A DNA stretch of 64,000 bases, taken from contig NZ_JBDOQT010000001.1 of NCBI RefSeq assembly GCF_039839785.1, forward strand, positions 3,224,001 to 3,288,000. The letters run 5' to 3'. The DNA is from Pelagibius sp. CAU 1746. Lineage in GTDB: Bacteria; Pseudomonadota; Alphaproteobacteria; Kiloniellales; Kiloniellaceae. How positions within the stretch are numbered: the stretch's first letter is position 1; each line of letters starts with the position of its first letter. Positions 55,565 through 63,842 of the stretch are shown here, in pieces. The notes under the pieces are model-generated. The model worked only from the letters and a program-made list of their open reading frames with translations. It was not told the DNA's origin and did no database searches. The position numbers were made by a program, and so were the translations under genes.

Positions 55565-57358
55565 TCACTCCCCGACACGATGGCGTTCGGCCGACGCTGC
55601 ACGCGCGGCTGACTCGGGCAGCCCTGCCTCGAGCAGGCCATGGCGATGGTGCTCGAGATCGCTTTCGTCCTTGTAGTGCAGCGTGGCCAGATAAGCTTCC
55701 ACCGTAAAGTTCGGATCGATTTCCAGAACCTGCGCCGCCTGCGCCGCCGCTTCCGTTCCGTCTCCCCGCAGAGCATGAGCCGCCGCCAGGAACGCGTGGT
55801 GAAACTGATCCTGGCGCGAGATTCTGCCAAAGGCCGTAATCGCCTCCTCATAGTCGCGCGCGACGAAATGGGCGCGCCCGAGATGGTTCCAGAATCGCTC
55901 CGGATGATAAGGGTTCAGCCGTATCGCCTTCCTGATCCACTCGATGCCCTCTTCCGGCCGCCCCAGCCAGGTCAGCAGCTCGCCGTTCTGCACCACGATA
56001 AGATCGTCGTTGGGATTGAGACTGAGAGCGCGCTCTTCGTGATAGGTCGCCTTGTCGAAATCTCCATGAGCGATGCTGGTGGCCGCGAGGATCCGGTGCA
56101 CGTCGCTGTCGTTGTCGTCCAGCCCAAGCGCGGTCTGCAGGGCCTCGCCCACACGCTCCCAAGTCTCGTCGCGGTCGTCGCACCAGCTATAGACCCAGGA
56201 TTGCCCCAAAACGCAGGCTCGCCAGGCGTGCGCATGGGCATAGTTCGGATCGAGGGCCACGGCGCGGTCCAACAGGCGCAGCGCCTCGGCATTGGCTTCC
56301 CGGTTCGAGCGGTGATGCAACACCTTGCCCGCCAGCAGGCTTTCGTAAGCGGCCATGTTGTCCGTCCGCTTGTGCTTCACCCGCTCCTGGCTTGCCGCCT
56401 CGATGCGTCCCGGCAGTATCCCGACGATCGTCGTGGTGATCTCATCCTGGATCGCGAAAATGTCCTCCAGGTCGCGATCGTAGCGCTCGGCCCAGATGTG
56501 GCGGTCGGTCGCCGCATCGATCAACTGCACCGTGATGCGCACACAGTTGCCGGCCTTGCGCACGCTGCCCTCGAGTATGTACTGCACGCCCAAGGCCCGG
56601 GCGACGTTCTGGATATTCGCGGTCTTGCCCTTGTAGACAAAGGCCGAGGTACGGGAGATGACGAAGAGTTCGCGGAACTTCGAAAGGCCGGTAATGATGT
56701 CCTCGGTCAAGCCGTCGGCGAAGAACTCCTGCTCGCTGTCGCCGCTCATGTTGACCATCGGCAGCACGGCGATCGACGGCATGTCGCCGGCTGCGGTCAC
56801 GGCCGCCGCGTCCGGCGCCGGGCTGGGAGTAGCGTTCTGGTCGCTGTCCAGCAGGACGCGGAACATGCGAACCTTGCGCGAAAGGTTCTTCACGCTCTGC
56901 TCGCCCAGATCCTCGAAACCGACATCCAGGCGCTCTCCCAACTGATCGCGCACCGCCCGCGAGATGCAGATGCCGCCCACCTCCGCCATGGCCTCCAGCC
57001 GCGCGGCCAGGTTCACGCCATCGCCGAAGATGTCGCCTTCCTCTGCAATCACGTCCCCCAAGTTGATGCCGATGCGGAATTCGATGCGGCGGTCCGGCGC
57101 CACGTCCGCATTGCGCCGGGCCATGCGGCGCTGGATCTCGACCGCGCAGTTCACCGCTTCGACGACACTCTGGAACTCGACCAACAGGCTGTCGCCGCCG
57201 GTCTTGATGATACTGCCGCAGTTCTTGGCGATCGCCGGATCGATCAACTCGATGCGATGCGTCTTGAGCCGGGCCAGGGTGCCCGCTTCATCGGCCTCCA
57301 TCAGCCGGCTGTAGCCGGCCATATCGGCCGCGAGTATTGCGGCAAGCCGCCGTACCAT
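55565..57358 (-). CDS. Adenylate/guanylate cyclase with TolB-like and TPR domains
   Basis: 597 residues. The N-terminal cyclase domain (LAAILAADMAGYSRLMEADE, first metal Asp; IIKTGGDSLLVEFQ, second; FGDGVNLAARLEAMA) is followed by a TolB-like segment (IAVLPMVNMSGDSEQEFFADGLTEDI, ISRTSAFVYKG) and several TPR repeats from ~residue 365 (LLDRAVALDPNYAHAHAWRA; ALSLNPNDDLIVVQNGELLTWLG). This multi-domain layout is common in Rhizobiales and Rhodospirillales; the TPR part probably binds partners. ATG at 57358 follows GGAGG; the longer frame from 57382 lacks support. Confidence 0.9.
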   Translation of the reverse strand: MVRRLAAILAADMAGYSRLMEADEAGTLARLKTHRIELIDPAIAKNCGSIIKTGGDSLLVEFQSVVEAVNCAVEIQRRMARRNADVAPDRRIEFRIGINLGDVIAEEGDIFGDGVNLAARLEAMAEVGGICISRAVRDQLGERLDVGFEDLGEQSVKNLSRKVRMFRVLLDSDQNATPSPAPDAAAVTAAGDMPSIAVLPMVNMSGDSEQEFFADGLTEDIITGLSKFRELFVISRTSAFVYKGKTANIQNVARALGVQYILEGSVRKAGNCVRITVQLIDAATDRHIWAERYDRDLEDIFAIQDEITTTIVGILPGRIEAASQERVKHKRTDNMAAYESLLAGKVLHHRSNREANAEALRLLDRAVALDPNYAHAHAWRACVLGQSWVYSWCDDRDETWERVGEALQTALGLDDNDSDVHRILAATSIAHGDFDKATYHEERALSLNPNDDLIVVQNGELLTWLGRPEEGIEWIRKAIRLNPYHPERFWNHLGRAHFVARDYEEAITAFGRISRQDQFHHAFLAAAHALRGDGTEAAAQAAQVLEIDPNFTVEAYLATLHYKDESDLEHHRHGLLEAGLPESAARAASAERHRVGE

Positions 57359-57460
57359 GGCCCCCTCCCTTACCGGAGCCAAATCCCGTCGTCTCGCCTA
57401 GTCTAATCGTTTATTTTGAATTGAGCGACAGGAGAAAGTCGTCGCCCGGAAGTTGCGGCC

Positions 57461-57838
57461 TCAGTCGACGGCGATGAGAGCCGCGGCGACCCGCCGGTCC
57501 TCGGCCACCAGCACGTTGTAGGTGCGGCAGGCCGCGCCGGTGTCCATGGGCTCGAGCGCGACGCCGCGCGCCCGGGCCGCCTCCCGCAGCTCGGGCTCGA
57601 TGAAAGCCATGGCGGCGCCACAGCCGAGAAGCAGAACCTCCACCGGAGGTTCGGCCGTCAGCACAGGCTCCAAGCTTTCAAGGTTCAATTCGTCGATCCC
57701 ACCCAAGGGCCAGGCGCCGGTCCAGTCCGGCAGCACCAGGATCGAGCCGCGGTAGGCCTCGCCGGTGACGGTGAAGCCGCCGCCGCCGTAGCTTTCGATG
57801 ATCTGCCGTCCTTGAGGGATGAGCGGTGTGACGTCCAT
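57461..57838 (-). CDS. Mth938 / NDUFAF3-like domain protein
   Basis: 125 residues. GGGGFTVTGEAYRGSILVLPDWTGAWP opens the fold and VEVLLLGCGAAMAFIEPELREAARARGVALEPMDTGAACRTYNVLVAEDRRVAAALI matches DUF498/Mth938, homologous to the mitochondrial complex I assembly factor NDUFAF3. It lies 48 bp downstream of secF on the same strand, a conserved alphaproteobacterial order. No catalytic motif known. Confidence 0.88.
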   Translation of the reverse strand: MDVTPLIPQGRQIIESYGGGGFTVTGEAYRGSILVLPDWTGAWPLGGIDELNLESLEPVLTAEPPVEVLLLGCGAAMAFIEPELREAARARGVALEPMDTGAACRTYNVLVAEDRRVAAALIAVD

Positions 57839-57886
57839 GGCCGCTCCTTTCGCTGCAAGCCCCTTGGTCGTTACGGGCCCCTCGGC

Positions 57887-58828
57887 CTAGGACGACGCCT
57901 CAGCCGTCTCGGCTTCGGTGTCTTCCTCGTCGGCGCCGCCTCGGCGCACCTTGATGAAGGTCAGCAGCGGCACCGCCAGTCCGACGGACGAATAGGTGCC
58001 GATGACCACACCCCAGATCAGGCCCGCGGTAAAGCCGCGGATGACTTCACCGCCGAAGAAGAACAGCGCAAAAAGGGCCAGCAGGGTGGTGAAGGACGTC
58101 AGGACGGTGCGCGACAGGGTCATGTTGATGGCCTTGTTCAGCACCTCGCCCAGCGGCAATTTCTTGTAGCGGCGCAGGCTCTCGCGCACGCGGTCGAAGA
58201 TCACGACGGTGTCATTGATCGAATAGCCGGCGATGGTCAGCACCGCCGCCAGGGTCGCCAAATTGAACTCGATCTGGGTCAGCGAATAGAACCCGACGGT
58301 CGCAATGACGTCGTGCACCAGGGCGATGAGTGCGGCCACGCCGAATTGCCACTCGAAGCGCAGCCAAATGTAGAAACCGATGCCGAGCAGCGCCAGCACC
58401 GTGGCCAGGAAACCGGCTTCCTTCAGTTCGTCGCCGATCTTGGGCCCCACGAACTCCTGCCGGCGCATCTCGACCCCCGGTCCGAGGGCCTCCTTCACCG
58501 CCTCGATAGCCTGGATCTGCTGCTCCTCGTCGCCTTCCTGCTTGGCGATGTTGATCAGCACGTCGGTCGGCTCGCCGAACTGCTGCAGCGAAACCTCGCC
58601 GAGGCCCAGTCCGCCCAAGCGGCTGCGTAATTCGCCCAGATCGGCGGGCTGCGGCGTGCGCACCTCCATCAGGATACCGCCGCGGAAATCGACACCCAGG
58701 TTCAAGCCCTGGGTCAGGAACACGCCGACAGAGCCGAGCATAAGCGCCATCGAGAATACCAGGAACAAGGCGCGGCGGCGTATGAACCCGATGTTCAGTT
58801 CGATCGGAAGCTTGCGGATAAGAGCCAT
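57887..58828 (-). CDS. secF: Protein translocase subunit SecF
   Basis: 313 residues. N-terminal helix and GVDFRGGILMEVRTP (the D-x-x-GG motif) near residue 48, then RRQEFVGPKIGDEL and the five C-terminal helices with DTVVIFDRVRE (SecF family motif, near 215). It helps pull proteins through SecYEG using the proton gradient together with SecD. ATG at 58828 follows AAGGAAG, which lies just outside the inserted element that separates it from secD. Confidence 0.96.
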   Translation of the reverse strand: MALIRKLPIELNIGFIRRRALFLVFSMALMLGSVGVFLTQGLNLGVDFRGGILMEVRTPQPADLGELRSRLGGLGLGEVSLQQFGEPTDVLINIAKQEGDEEQQIQAIEAVKEALGPGVEMRRQEFVGPKIGDELKEAGFLATVLALLGIGFYIWLRFEWQFGVAALIALVHDVIATVGFYSLTQIEFNLATLAAVLTIAGYSINDTVVIFDRVRESLRRYKKLPLGEVLNKAINMTLSRTVLTSFTTLLALFALFFFGGEVIRGFTAGLIWGVVIGTYSSVGLAVPLLTFIKVRRGGADEEDTEAETAEASS

Positions 58829-58841
58829 AACGTCGCTTCCT

Positions 58842-59109
58842 TAGTACCCACTATCAGGATTAGGTGCGTCATGAGACGGCCGGTGGCGCCCCGTGGCGAG
58901 GCGCGCCGGCGCAGGCGATGCGGTGCATCGGCAAGCCGTCGCGACGACGTCCACGGGCCGCCCCCGGCCGCCCGTAGGGTCGCTTTTCTCTCCGCATCCG
59001 CCGCGTCGCCACGCTTGCCCGATGCACCGCATCGCGCTGCGCGCGGCTCCTAACGGGTGCGGTCGAAAAGACGATCTCATGATGCACTTAATCCTGATAG
59101 TGGGTACTA
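58842..59109. mobile_element. MITE-like element (264 bp) between secD and secF
   Basis: Terminal inverted repeats of 33 bp (58844-58876 and 59075-59107) match with two mismatches, and a second 17-bp perfect inverted pair lies inside (58915-58931 / 59019-59035). Flanking TA dinucleotides (58842-58843, 59108-59109) fit a TA target duplication, as made by IS630/Tc1-type transposases. There is no convincing gene inside. The element separates two genes that are normally adjacent. Such a layout is known for miniature inverted-repeat elements; the parent transposase is not in this window. Confidence 0.7.
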
Positions 59110-60681
59110 GAGCGCCAGGGCCTGCGGCCGGCGGCTGCGCAGCCAGGCGACCACCATCAGGCGCGTGACCATAATGGCCGAGAACATCGAGGTGATCAGC
59201 CCCAGCGACAGGGTAACGGCGAAGCCCTTGATCGGGCCGGAGCCGAACTGGAACAGCAACACCGCGGCGATCAGCGTGGTCAGATTGGAGTCGAAGATCG
59301 TCTTCATGGCGCGCCGGTAGCCGGCATCCACCGCGGTAACGGGGCCGCGCCCGGACCGCATCTCCTCACGGATGCGCTCGAAGACCAGCACGTTGGCGTC
59401 GACCGCCATGCCGATGGTCAGCACGATACCGGCGATACCCGGCAGGGTCAGCGTGGCCTGCAGCACCGAAAGCGCGGCCATCAAGAGAACAAGGTTCACA
59501 ACCAGCGCCATGCTGGCCATGGCGCCGAACAGGCCGTAGGCCCCGACCATGAAGATGATCACGAAGACGAGCCCCAGTACCGAGGCGATCTCGCCGGCGA
59601 GGATGGAGTCGGCACCCAGGCCCGGCCCCACCGTGCGCTCCTCCAGATAGGTGATCGGCGCCGGCAGCGCCCCGGCGCGGAGCAGCAGCGCCAGATCCTG
59701 GGCTTCCTGGGTCGTGAAACTGCCGGAGATGATGCCGCGCCCGCCGAGGATCGGCTCGTTGATCACCGGCGCTGAAATCACTTGGTCGTCGAGAATGATG
59801 GCGAAGAGCTTGCCGACGTTGTCGCGTGTGGCTTCCCCGAACCGCTTGGCGCCCTGCGCATCGAAGGCGAAGGACACCACCGGCCGCCCCTGATCGAAGG
59901 TCGCGCTGGCGCCGGTCAAGCTGTCGCCCGAGACCATGATCCGCTTGCTGACCACATAGCTGTCGGGCAGGCCCGGCCGTCCGCTGTCGGCGGCTGGCAG
60001 CTCTTCCGAAGACGGCGGCACCGGCCCGCCGGGACGCACGTTCTCGTTCACGAAGCGGAAGGTCAGAACGGCCGTCTTGCCGATGATCTCTTTCAGGCGC
60101 TGCGGGTCGTCGAGGCCGGGGACCTGGATCAGGATGCGGTCGTCGCCATGGCGTTGAATCGAGGCTTCGCGGGTCCCCAACTCGTCGATGCGCCGGCGAA
60201 TCACCTCGATGGCCTGGGCCATGATCTGGTTGGCGCGGGCGCGCGTCTCCGCCTCGGTGAAGGCCACGCGAATGACGCCGGCGTCGTCGATGTCGATCTG
60301 CAGGCCCTGGCTCAGGCCGGCGACGGCATCGCGCGCCTTGTCGGCGTCGGCCGGGCTGTTCAGAGTCACGCCCACGTTCTCGCCCAGATCGCCTAGGCCG
60401 CTGTAGCCGATGTTGTCCCGGGTGAACTCGCGACGGATATCCTCGGCCAGGTTTTCACGATCCTCGGTGAAGACGTAATCCAGGTCGACTTCGGCAAGGA
60501 GGTGGGCGCCGCCGCGCAGGTCGAGTCCCAGGCTGATCTGCTGATGCGGCACCCAACCGGCGTCCACGGCCAGTTCGTTGGCCTGGTCGCGGCTGAACAG
60601 CAGGTTCGGCGAGGCATAGATCACGCCCAGCACAACCACCAGGAGGATCAGAATGACTTGCCAGCGCGGAAGATGGACCAT
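59107..60681 (-). CDS. secD: Protein translocase subunit SecD
   Basis: 524 residues. N-terminal helix (WQVILILLVVVLGVIYASP), the GLDLRGGAHLLAEVDL motif near 52, the P1 periplasmic head with IGKTAVLTFRFVNE, and a C-terminal bundle with GIVLTIGMAVDANVLVFERIREE (near 432). Same role as SecF. The stop codon is TAG at 59107-59109, formed from the TA flank and the first base of the inserted element, so the C-terminal end RRPQALAL may differ from that before insertion. Confidence 0.95.
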   Translation of the reverse strand: MVHLPRWQVILILLVVVLGVIYASPNLLFSRDQANELAVDAGWVPHQQISLGLDLRGGAHLLAEVDLDYVFTEDRENLAEDIRREFTRDNIGYSGLGDLGENVGVTLNSPADADKARDAVAGLSQGLQIDIDDAGVIRVAFTEAETRARANQIMAQAIEVIRRRIDELGTREASIQRHGDDRILIQVPGLDDPQRLKEIIGKTAVLTFRFVNENVRPGGPVPPSSEELPAADSGRPGLPDSYVVSKRIMVSGDSLTGASATFDQGRPVVSFAFDAQGAKRFGEATRDNVGKLFAIILDDQVISAPVINEPILGGRGIISGSFTTQEAQDLALLLRAGALPAPITYLEERTVGPGLGADSILAGEIASVLGLVFVIIFMVGAYGLFGAMASMALVVNLVLLMAALSVLQATLTLPGIAGIVLTIGMAVDANVLVFERIREEMRSGRGPVTAVDAGYRRAMKTIFDSNLTTLIAAVLLFQFGSGPIKGFAVTLSLGLITSMFSAIMVTRLMVVAWLRSRRPQALAL

Positions 60682-60722
60682 CGAAGAGCGCTTTCCAGAG
60701 CGGTCCCGGCCTCAGGGAGGAC

Positions 60723-61148
60723 TCAGGACTTGTTGTCGGGCTTCTTGCCGCCGAAGAGGCTGCCCAGCAGGCCGCCGGGCTTGTTGCCCTGGTCGTTGGC
60801 GGGCTTGGCGCCCCCCTCACCCTTGGCGGGCGCGGCCTCGGTCTTGCTCAGCACTTCCTGGATGGTATGGCGCATCACGCGGACCCGCACGCCCTCGGCC
60901 AGTTCGACCATGGCCTCGGTCTCGTTGACCACCTTGGTTACGGTGCCGATGAGGCCGCCGGCGGTGACGATCTTGTCGCCACGGCGCAGCGCCGAGACCA
61001 TCTCGCGATGCTGCTTGACCTTCTTCTGCTGCGGACGGATCAGCAGGAAGTAGAAAACGATGATGATCAGGAAAATCGGCAGGAGCGACGTGAACATATC
61101 CGCTCCCCCGGCTCCTGCAGCCTGGGCATAGGCGGGCGAAATAAGCAT
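60723..61148 (-). CDS. yajC: Preprotein translocase subunit YajC
   Basis: 141 residues, longer than usual (~110) owing to a lysine/proline/glycine-rich tail. MLISPAYAQAAGAGGADMFTS is followed by one helix (LLPIFLIIIVFYFLLIRPQQKK) and the KQHREMVSALRRGDKIVTAGGLIGTVTKV cytoplasmic domain typical of YajC. Works with SecDF. ATG at 61148 follows GGAAGAGG; SecD starts 41 bp downstream. Confidence 0.94.
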   Translation of the reverse strand: MLISPAYAQAAGAGGADMFTSLLPIFLIIIVFYFLLIRPQQKKVKQHREMVSALRRGDKIVTAGGLIGTVTKVVNETEAMVELAEGVRVRVMRHTIQEVLSKTEAAPAKGEGGAKPANDQGNKPGGLLGSLFGGKKPDNKS

Positions 61149-61181
61149 ACTTAGACCTCTTCCGAGCAGTCAGACCGGCGG

Positions 61182-61209
61182 ACTATAACGGCAAGCGCGC
61201 GAATTGCAA
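61182..61209 (-). promoter_or_regulatory. Predicted yajC-secDF promoter
   Basis: Minus strand: -35 TTGCAA (61209-61204), 16-bp spacer, -10 TATAGT (61187-61182). It lies about 30 bp upstream of the yajC start codon. Confidence 0.55.
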
Positions 61210-61257
61210 CGCCACCGCGCGCCGGCGGGGATCCCGTCCCGCTCACCGCCCGGCCGC

Positions 61258-61286
61258 TTGACCGAAAGCCCGAGCCGCAATAGATT
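61258..61286 (+). promoter_or_regulatory. Predicted promoter of the DUF815 gene
   Basis: TTGACC (61258-61263), 17-bp spacer, TAGATT (61281-61286); the ATG follows ~45 bp downstream. It is divergent from the yajC promoter with about 50 bp between the two -35 boxes. Confidence 0.5.
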
Positions 61287-61331
61287 TCGCGGCCAATTTC
61301 AGCCTGTTAAAGTTTGTTCCTTGGAGCATAG

Positions 61332-62207
61332 ATGAACAGCCCAGACCCTGACAACCTCCTCCCGGTTCTCCAGCGTATCGCCGAGGCTTTGGAGCGACTC
61401 GCCCCCGCCCCTTCTTCGGCGGTCGACATGGACGGAGCCGACGCTTTCGTCTGGAACCCCGAACGCGACCGGCTGGACCCGGTTCACCATGTAAATCGGG
61501 TCGACATCACGCTTCTTCAAGGCATCAGTCGCCAGACCGAGACTCTGTACCAGAACACCCGGCGCTTCGCCGACGGCCTGCCCGCCAACAACGCCCTGCT
61601 GTGGGGCTCGCGCGGCGCCGGCAAGAGCTCCCTGGTGAAGGCCGTCCACGCCAAGGTCAACGACGACCGCGGAGACTCGCCCCGGCTGGCCCTGGTGGAG
61701 ATCCACCGCGAGGACATCCCCAGCCTGCCGCAGTTGCTGGGCCATCTGCGCGGCGTCAAGCGCCCCTGCGTACTGTTCTGCGACGATCTGAGCTTCGACG
61801 GTGAGGATGCCAGCTACAAGTCGCTGAAAGCGGTGCTGGAGGGCGGTATCGAGGGGCGCCCGGCCAACGTCATCTTCTACGCCACCTCCAACCGCCGCCA
61901 CCTGATGCCGCGCGATATGATCGAGAACGAGCGATCGACCGCGATCCACGCTTCCGAGGCGGTGGAGGAAAAAGTCAGCCTCTCGGACCGCTTCGGCCTC
62001 TGGCTCGGCTTCCACAACTGCGACCAGGACACCTTCTTCGCGATGATCGAGGGTTACGCCAGACGCTACGGCCTGGACCTGCCGAACGATCAGCTGCACG
62101 CCGAAGCCAAGGAGTGGTCGGTCACCCGCGGCGGGCGCTCGGGACGCGTCGCCTGGCAGTACATCCAGGATCTGGCCGGCCGTTTGGGCAAGCGCCTGGA
62201 CGACTGA
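61332..62207 (+). CDS. DUF815-family AAA+ ATP-binding protein
   Basis: 291 residues. A short helical N-terminal segment precedes the AAA+ core: Walker A LWGSRGAGKSSLVKAVHAK near 100, Walker B RPCVLFCDDLSFDGED near 148, sensor-1-like IFYATSNRRHLMPRDMIENE near 187, and a C-terminal RSGRVAWQYIQDLAGRLG. DUF815 proteins are widespread in alphaproteobacteria next to the sec/yajC block; function unknown. No partner motif identified. ATG at 61332 behind TTGGAG. Confidence 0.9.
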   Translation: MNSPDPDNLLPVLQRIAEALERLAPAPSSAVDMDGADAFVWNPERDRLDPVHHVNRVDITLLQGISRQTETLYQNTRRFADGLPANNALLWGSRGAGKSSLVKAVHAKVNDDRGDSPRLALVEIHREDIPSLPQLLGHLRGVKRPCVLFCDDLSFDGEDASYKSLKAVLEGGIEGRPANVIFYATSNRRHLMPRDMIENERSTAIHASEAVEEKVSLSDRFGLWLGFHNCDQDTFFAMIEGYARRYGLDLPNDQLHAEAKEWSVTRGGRSGRVAWQYIQDLAGRLGKRLDD

Positions 62208-62272
62208 GGCCGGGGCTTGTCCCGGGCGCGGCGGCGGAGTTTCGAGGCGCCGGCTCTTGTACGCCTCTTGCT

Positions 62273-62599
62273 TTACGGCTGCGGCGCCTCGTCACGGTCG
62301 TGCGGGCCATAGTCGCGGACGACCGAGGCGACCCGGAGGCGGTAGTCCGCGAAGAGCTCGCGGCGTCCCCGCCCTTGCGCGGCCTGATGCCCGCTCTGGC
62401 TGCGCCAGCGGGCGATGGACTCCTCGTCGCGCCAGAACGACAGCGAGAGCAGCTTGCCCTCCTCCGTGAGGCTCGAAAACCGCTCTACCGAGATGAAGCC
62501 GTCGATCTGCTCCAGCTCGGCGCGCAGGGAGGCGGCGATGTCGAGATAGGCGCCCTTGTATTCCGCCTTGGGCCAGATCTCGAAGATGACAGCGTGCAT
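62273..62599 (-). CDS. Antibiotic biosynthesis monooxygenase (ABM) domain protein
   Basis: 108 residues of the dimeric alpha+beta ferredoxin-like ABM fold: MHAVIFEIWPKAEYKGAYLDIAASLRAELEQIDGFISVERFSS, then LLSLSFWRDEESIARWRSQSGHQAAQGRGR. Members oxidise small quinols or just bind small molecules; the reaction is not predictable. ATG at 62599 follows GGGAG and replaces an upstream open frame. It lies 19 bp after the LysM-M23 gene on the same strand. Confidence 0.88.
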   Translation of the reverse strand: MHAVIFEIWPKAEYKGAYLDIAASLRAELEQIDGFISVERFSSLTEEGKLLSLSFWRDEESIARWRSQSGHQAAQGRGRRELFADYRLRVASVVRDYGPHDRDEAPQP

Positions 62600-62618
62600 G
62601 GACTCTGCTCCCGGCAGG

Positions 62619-63842
62619 CTAGTTCGCCGCCGAGGCGGTGCGCGGCGCGAGTTGAGTTTCCGGATTGACCGCGCGGGTCCCGCGCCGCACCTCGAAATGC
62701 AGCTGCGGGCGCTCGACGTTTCCGCTGCTGCCGACACGGGCTATGGTCTGGCCCTGGCTCACGCGGTCGCCGGCGGCGACCAGAAGTTGCTCGTTGTGGG
62801 CGTAGGCGGTCACCCAGCCGCTGGCGTGCTTGATCAGCAGCAGCTTGCCGAACCCCTTCAGCTCCTCGCCGGCATAGGCGACGACGCCGTTCTCGGCGGC
62901 GCGCACCGGCGTGCCGCGCGGCGCGGCGATGTTGATGCCGTCGTTGTGCTCGCCGCCCTCCTTGGCGCCGAAGGAGGACAGCACCCGCCCCTGCACCGGC
63001 CAGTGGAAAGCGGAGCCGGCGCGGGCCGGTGGATTGGCCAGGGCGGCCCGTGTCTCCGCCTTGGAGCGCGGCGGCTTGCGTTGCCCCTCGTTCGCAGGCG
63101 CCTCGGGCAGATCGCGCGGCGCCGCCTGCGGCGCGGCTTGCGGCGGCGTGGCTTCGGGCGGCGCATAGGCGACGGCGGTGGCCTCGGCGCCAGCGGCGGA
63201 GTCCGGTGTCGGCAGGATCAGCCTTTGGCCCAGCGGAATGCTGTAGGGCGGCTGGATGCCGTTGAGGCGCACCAGCTCGCTGCGGTCGACATTATAGCGG
63301 CGGGCGATGTTGTAGACCGTGTCGCCGACCGCCACCTCGTGCACCTGCGCCTGTGGAATGGTCAGTGCCTGACCGACGGAAAGAGCGTAAGGCGGCTGCA
63401 ATTTGTTGGCGTCGATAACCGCGCGGATGGGCAAACCGAAACGCCGCGCGATGCCGTAGAGGCTGTCGCCCTTGGCGACCACGTAACGGCCGCCGGCGAG
63501 CATCGCCGAGGCCTGCTGAACGGCCGCAGGCTGCGCCGCCGCGAGCGGCTTGGCCGCCGGCATCGGGACCGGCTGGCTGACCGCCGTCAAGGGCGCCAGT
63601 TGTTGCACCTCCACGGCGGCCGACGGCGCCGCCGCCAGGGGCTGGGCCGCGGCGGTTTCCACCGGCTGGCCCCAGGCAGCCAGGCTCGCCGGCGGGACCG
63701 GCTTGCGCTGCGGCAACGGCGGCGGGTCCTTCGGCGTCACGAATCCGACGGGGCGGTAGTTGGGCGCGGCGAAGCAGCCGGCCAGCAGCACGCCGGCGGC
63801 AGCCAGAACCAGGCAAGCCGACCATCGCCGGGGCCTGCTCAT
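62619..63842 (-). CDS. LysM-M23 lipoprotein, probable non-catalytic amidase activator (NlpD/DipM-like)
   Basis: 407 residues. A lipoprotein signal ends at GVLLAGC; two LysM peptidoglycan-binding domains follow (YVVAKGDSLYGIARRFG near 120; HEVAVGDTVYNIARRYNVDRS near 165); a proline/alanine-rich linker leads to the M23 domain from ~270. Several metal ligands look lost: the H-x-x-x-D motif reads HNDGIN (Asn for Asp) and the last motif is QLHFEVR (Gln for the first His). NlpD and DipM have similar degenerate domains and activate cell-wall amidases. ATG at 63842 overlaps the pcm stop (ATGA). Confidence 0.87.
   Translation of the reverse strand: MSRPRRWSACLVLAAAGVLLAGCFAAPNYRPVGFVTPKDPPPLPQRKPVPPASLAAWGQPVETAAAQPLAAAPSAAVEVQQLAPLTAVSQPVPMPAAKPLAAAQPAAVQQASAMLAGGRYVVAKGDSLYGIARRFGLPIRAVIDANKLQPPYALSVGQALTIPQAQVHEVAVGDTVYNIARRYNVDRSELVRLNGIQPPYSIPLGQRLILPTPDSAAGAEATAVAYAPPEATPPQAAPQAAPRDLPEAPANEGQRKPPRSKAETRAALANPPARAGSAFHWPVQGRVLSSFGAKEGGEHNDGINIAAPRGTPVRAAENGVVAYAGEELKGFGKLLLIKHASGWVTAYAHNEQLLVAAGDRVSQGQTIARVGSSGNVERPQLHFEVRRGTRAVNPETQLAPRTASAAN

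Noticed and set aside
58893-59168. ORFs of 60-91 codons within the inserted element
   Set aside because: They are arginine/alanine-rich readings of inverted-repeat DNA, present on both strands, with no ribosome site; a MITE explanation fits better.
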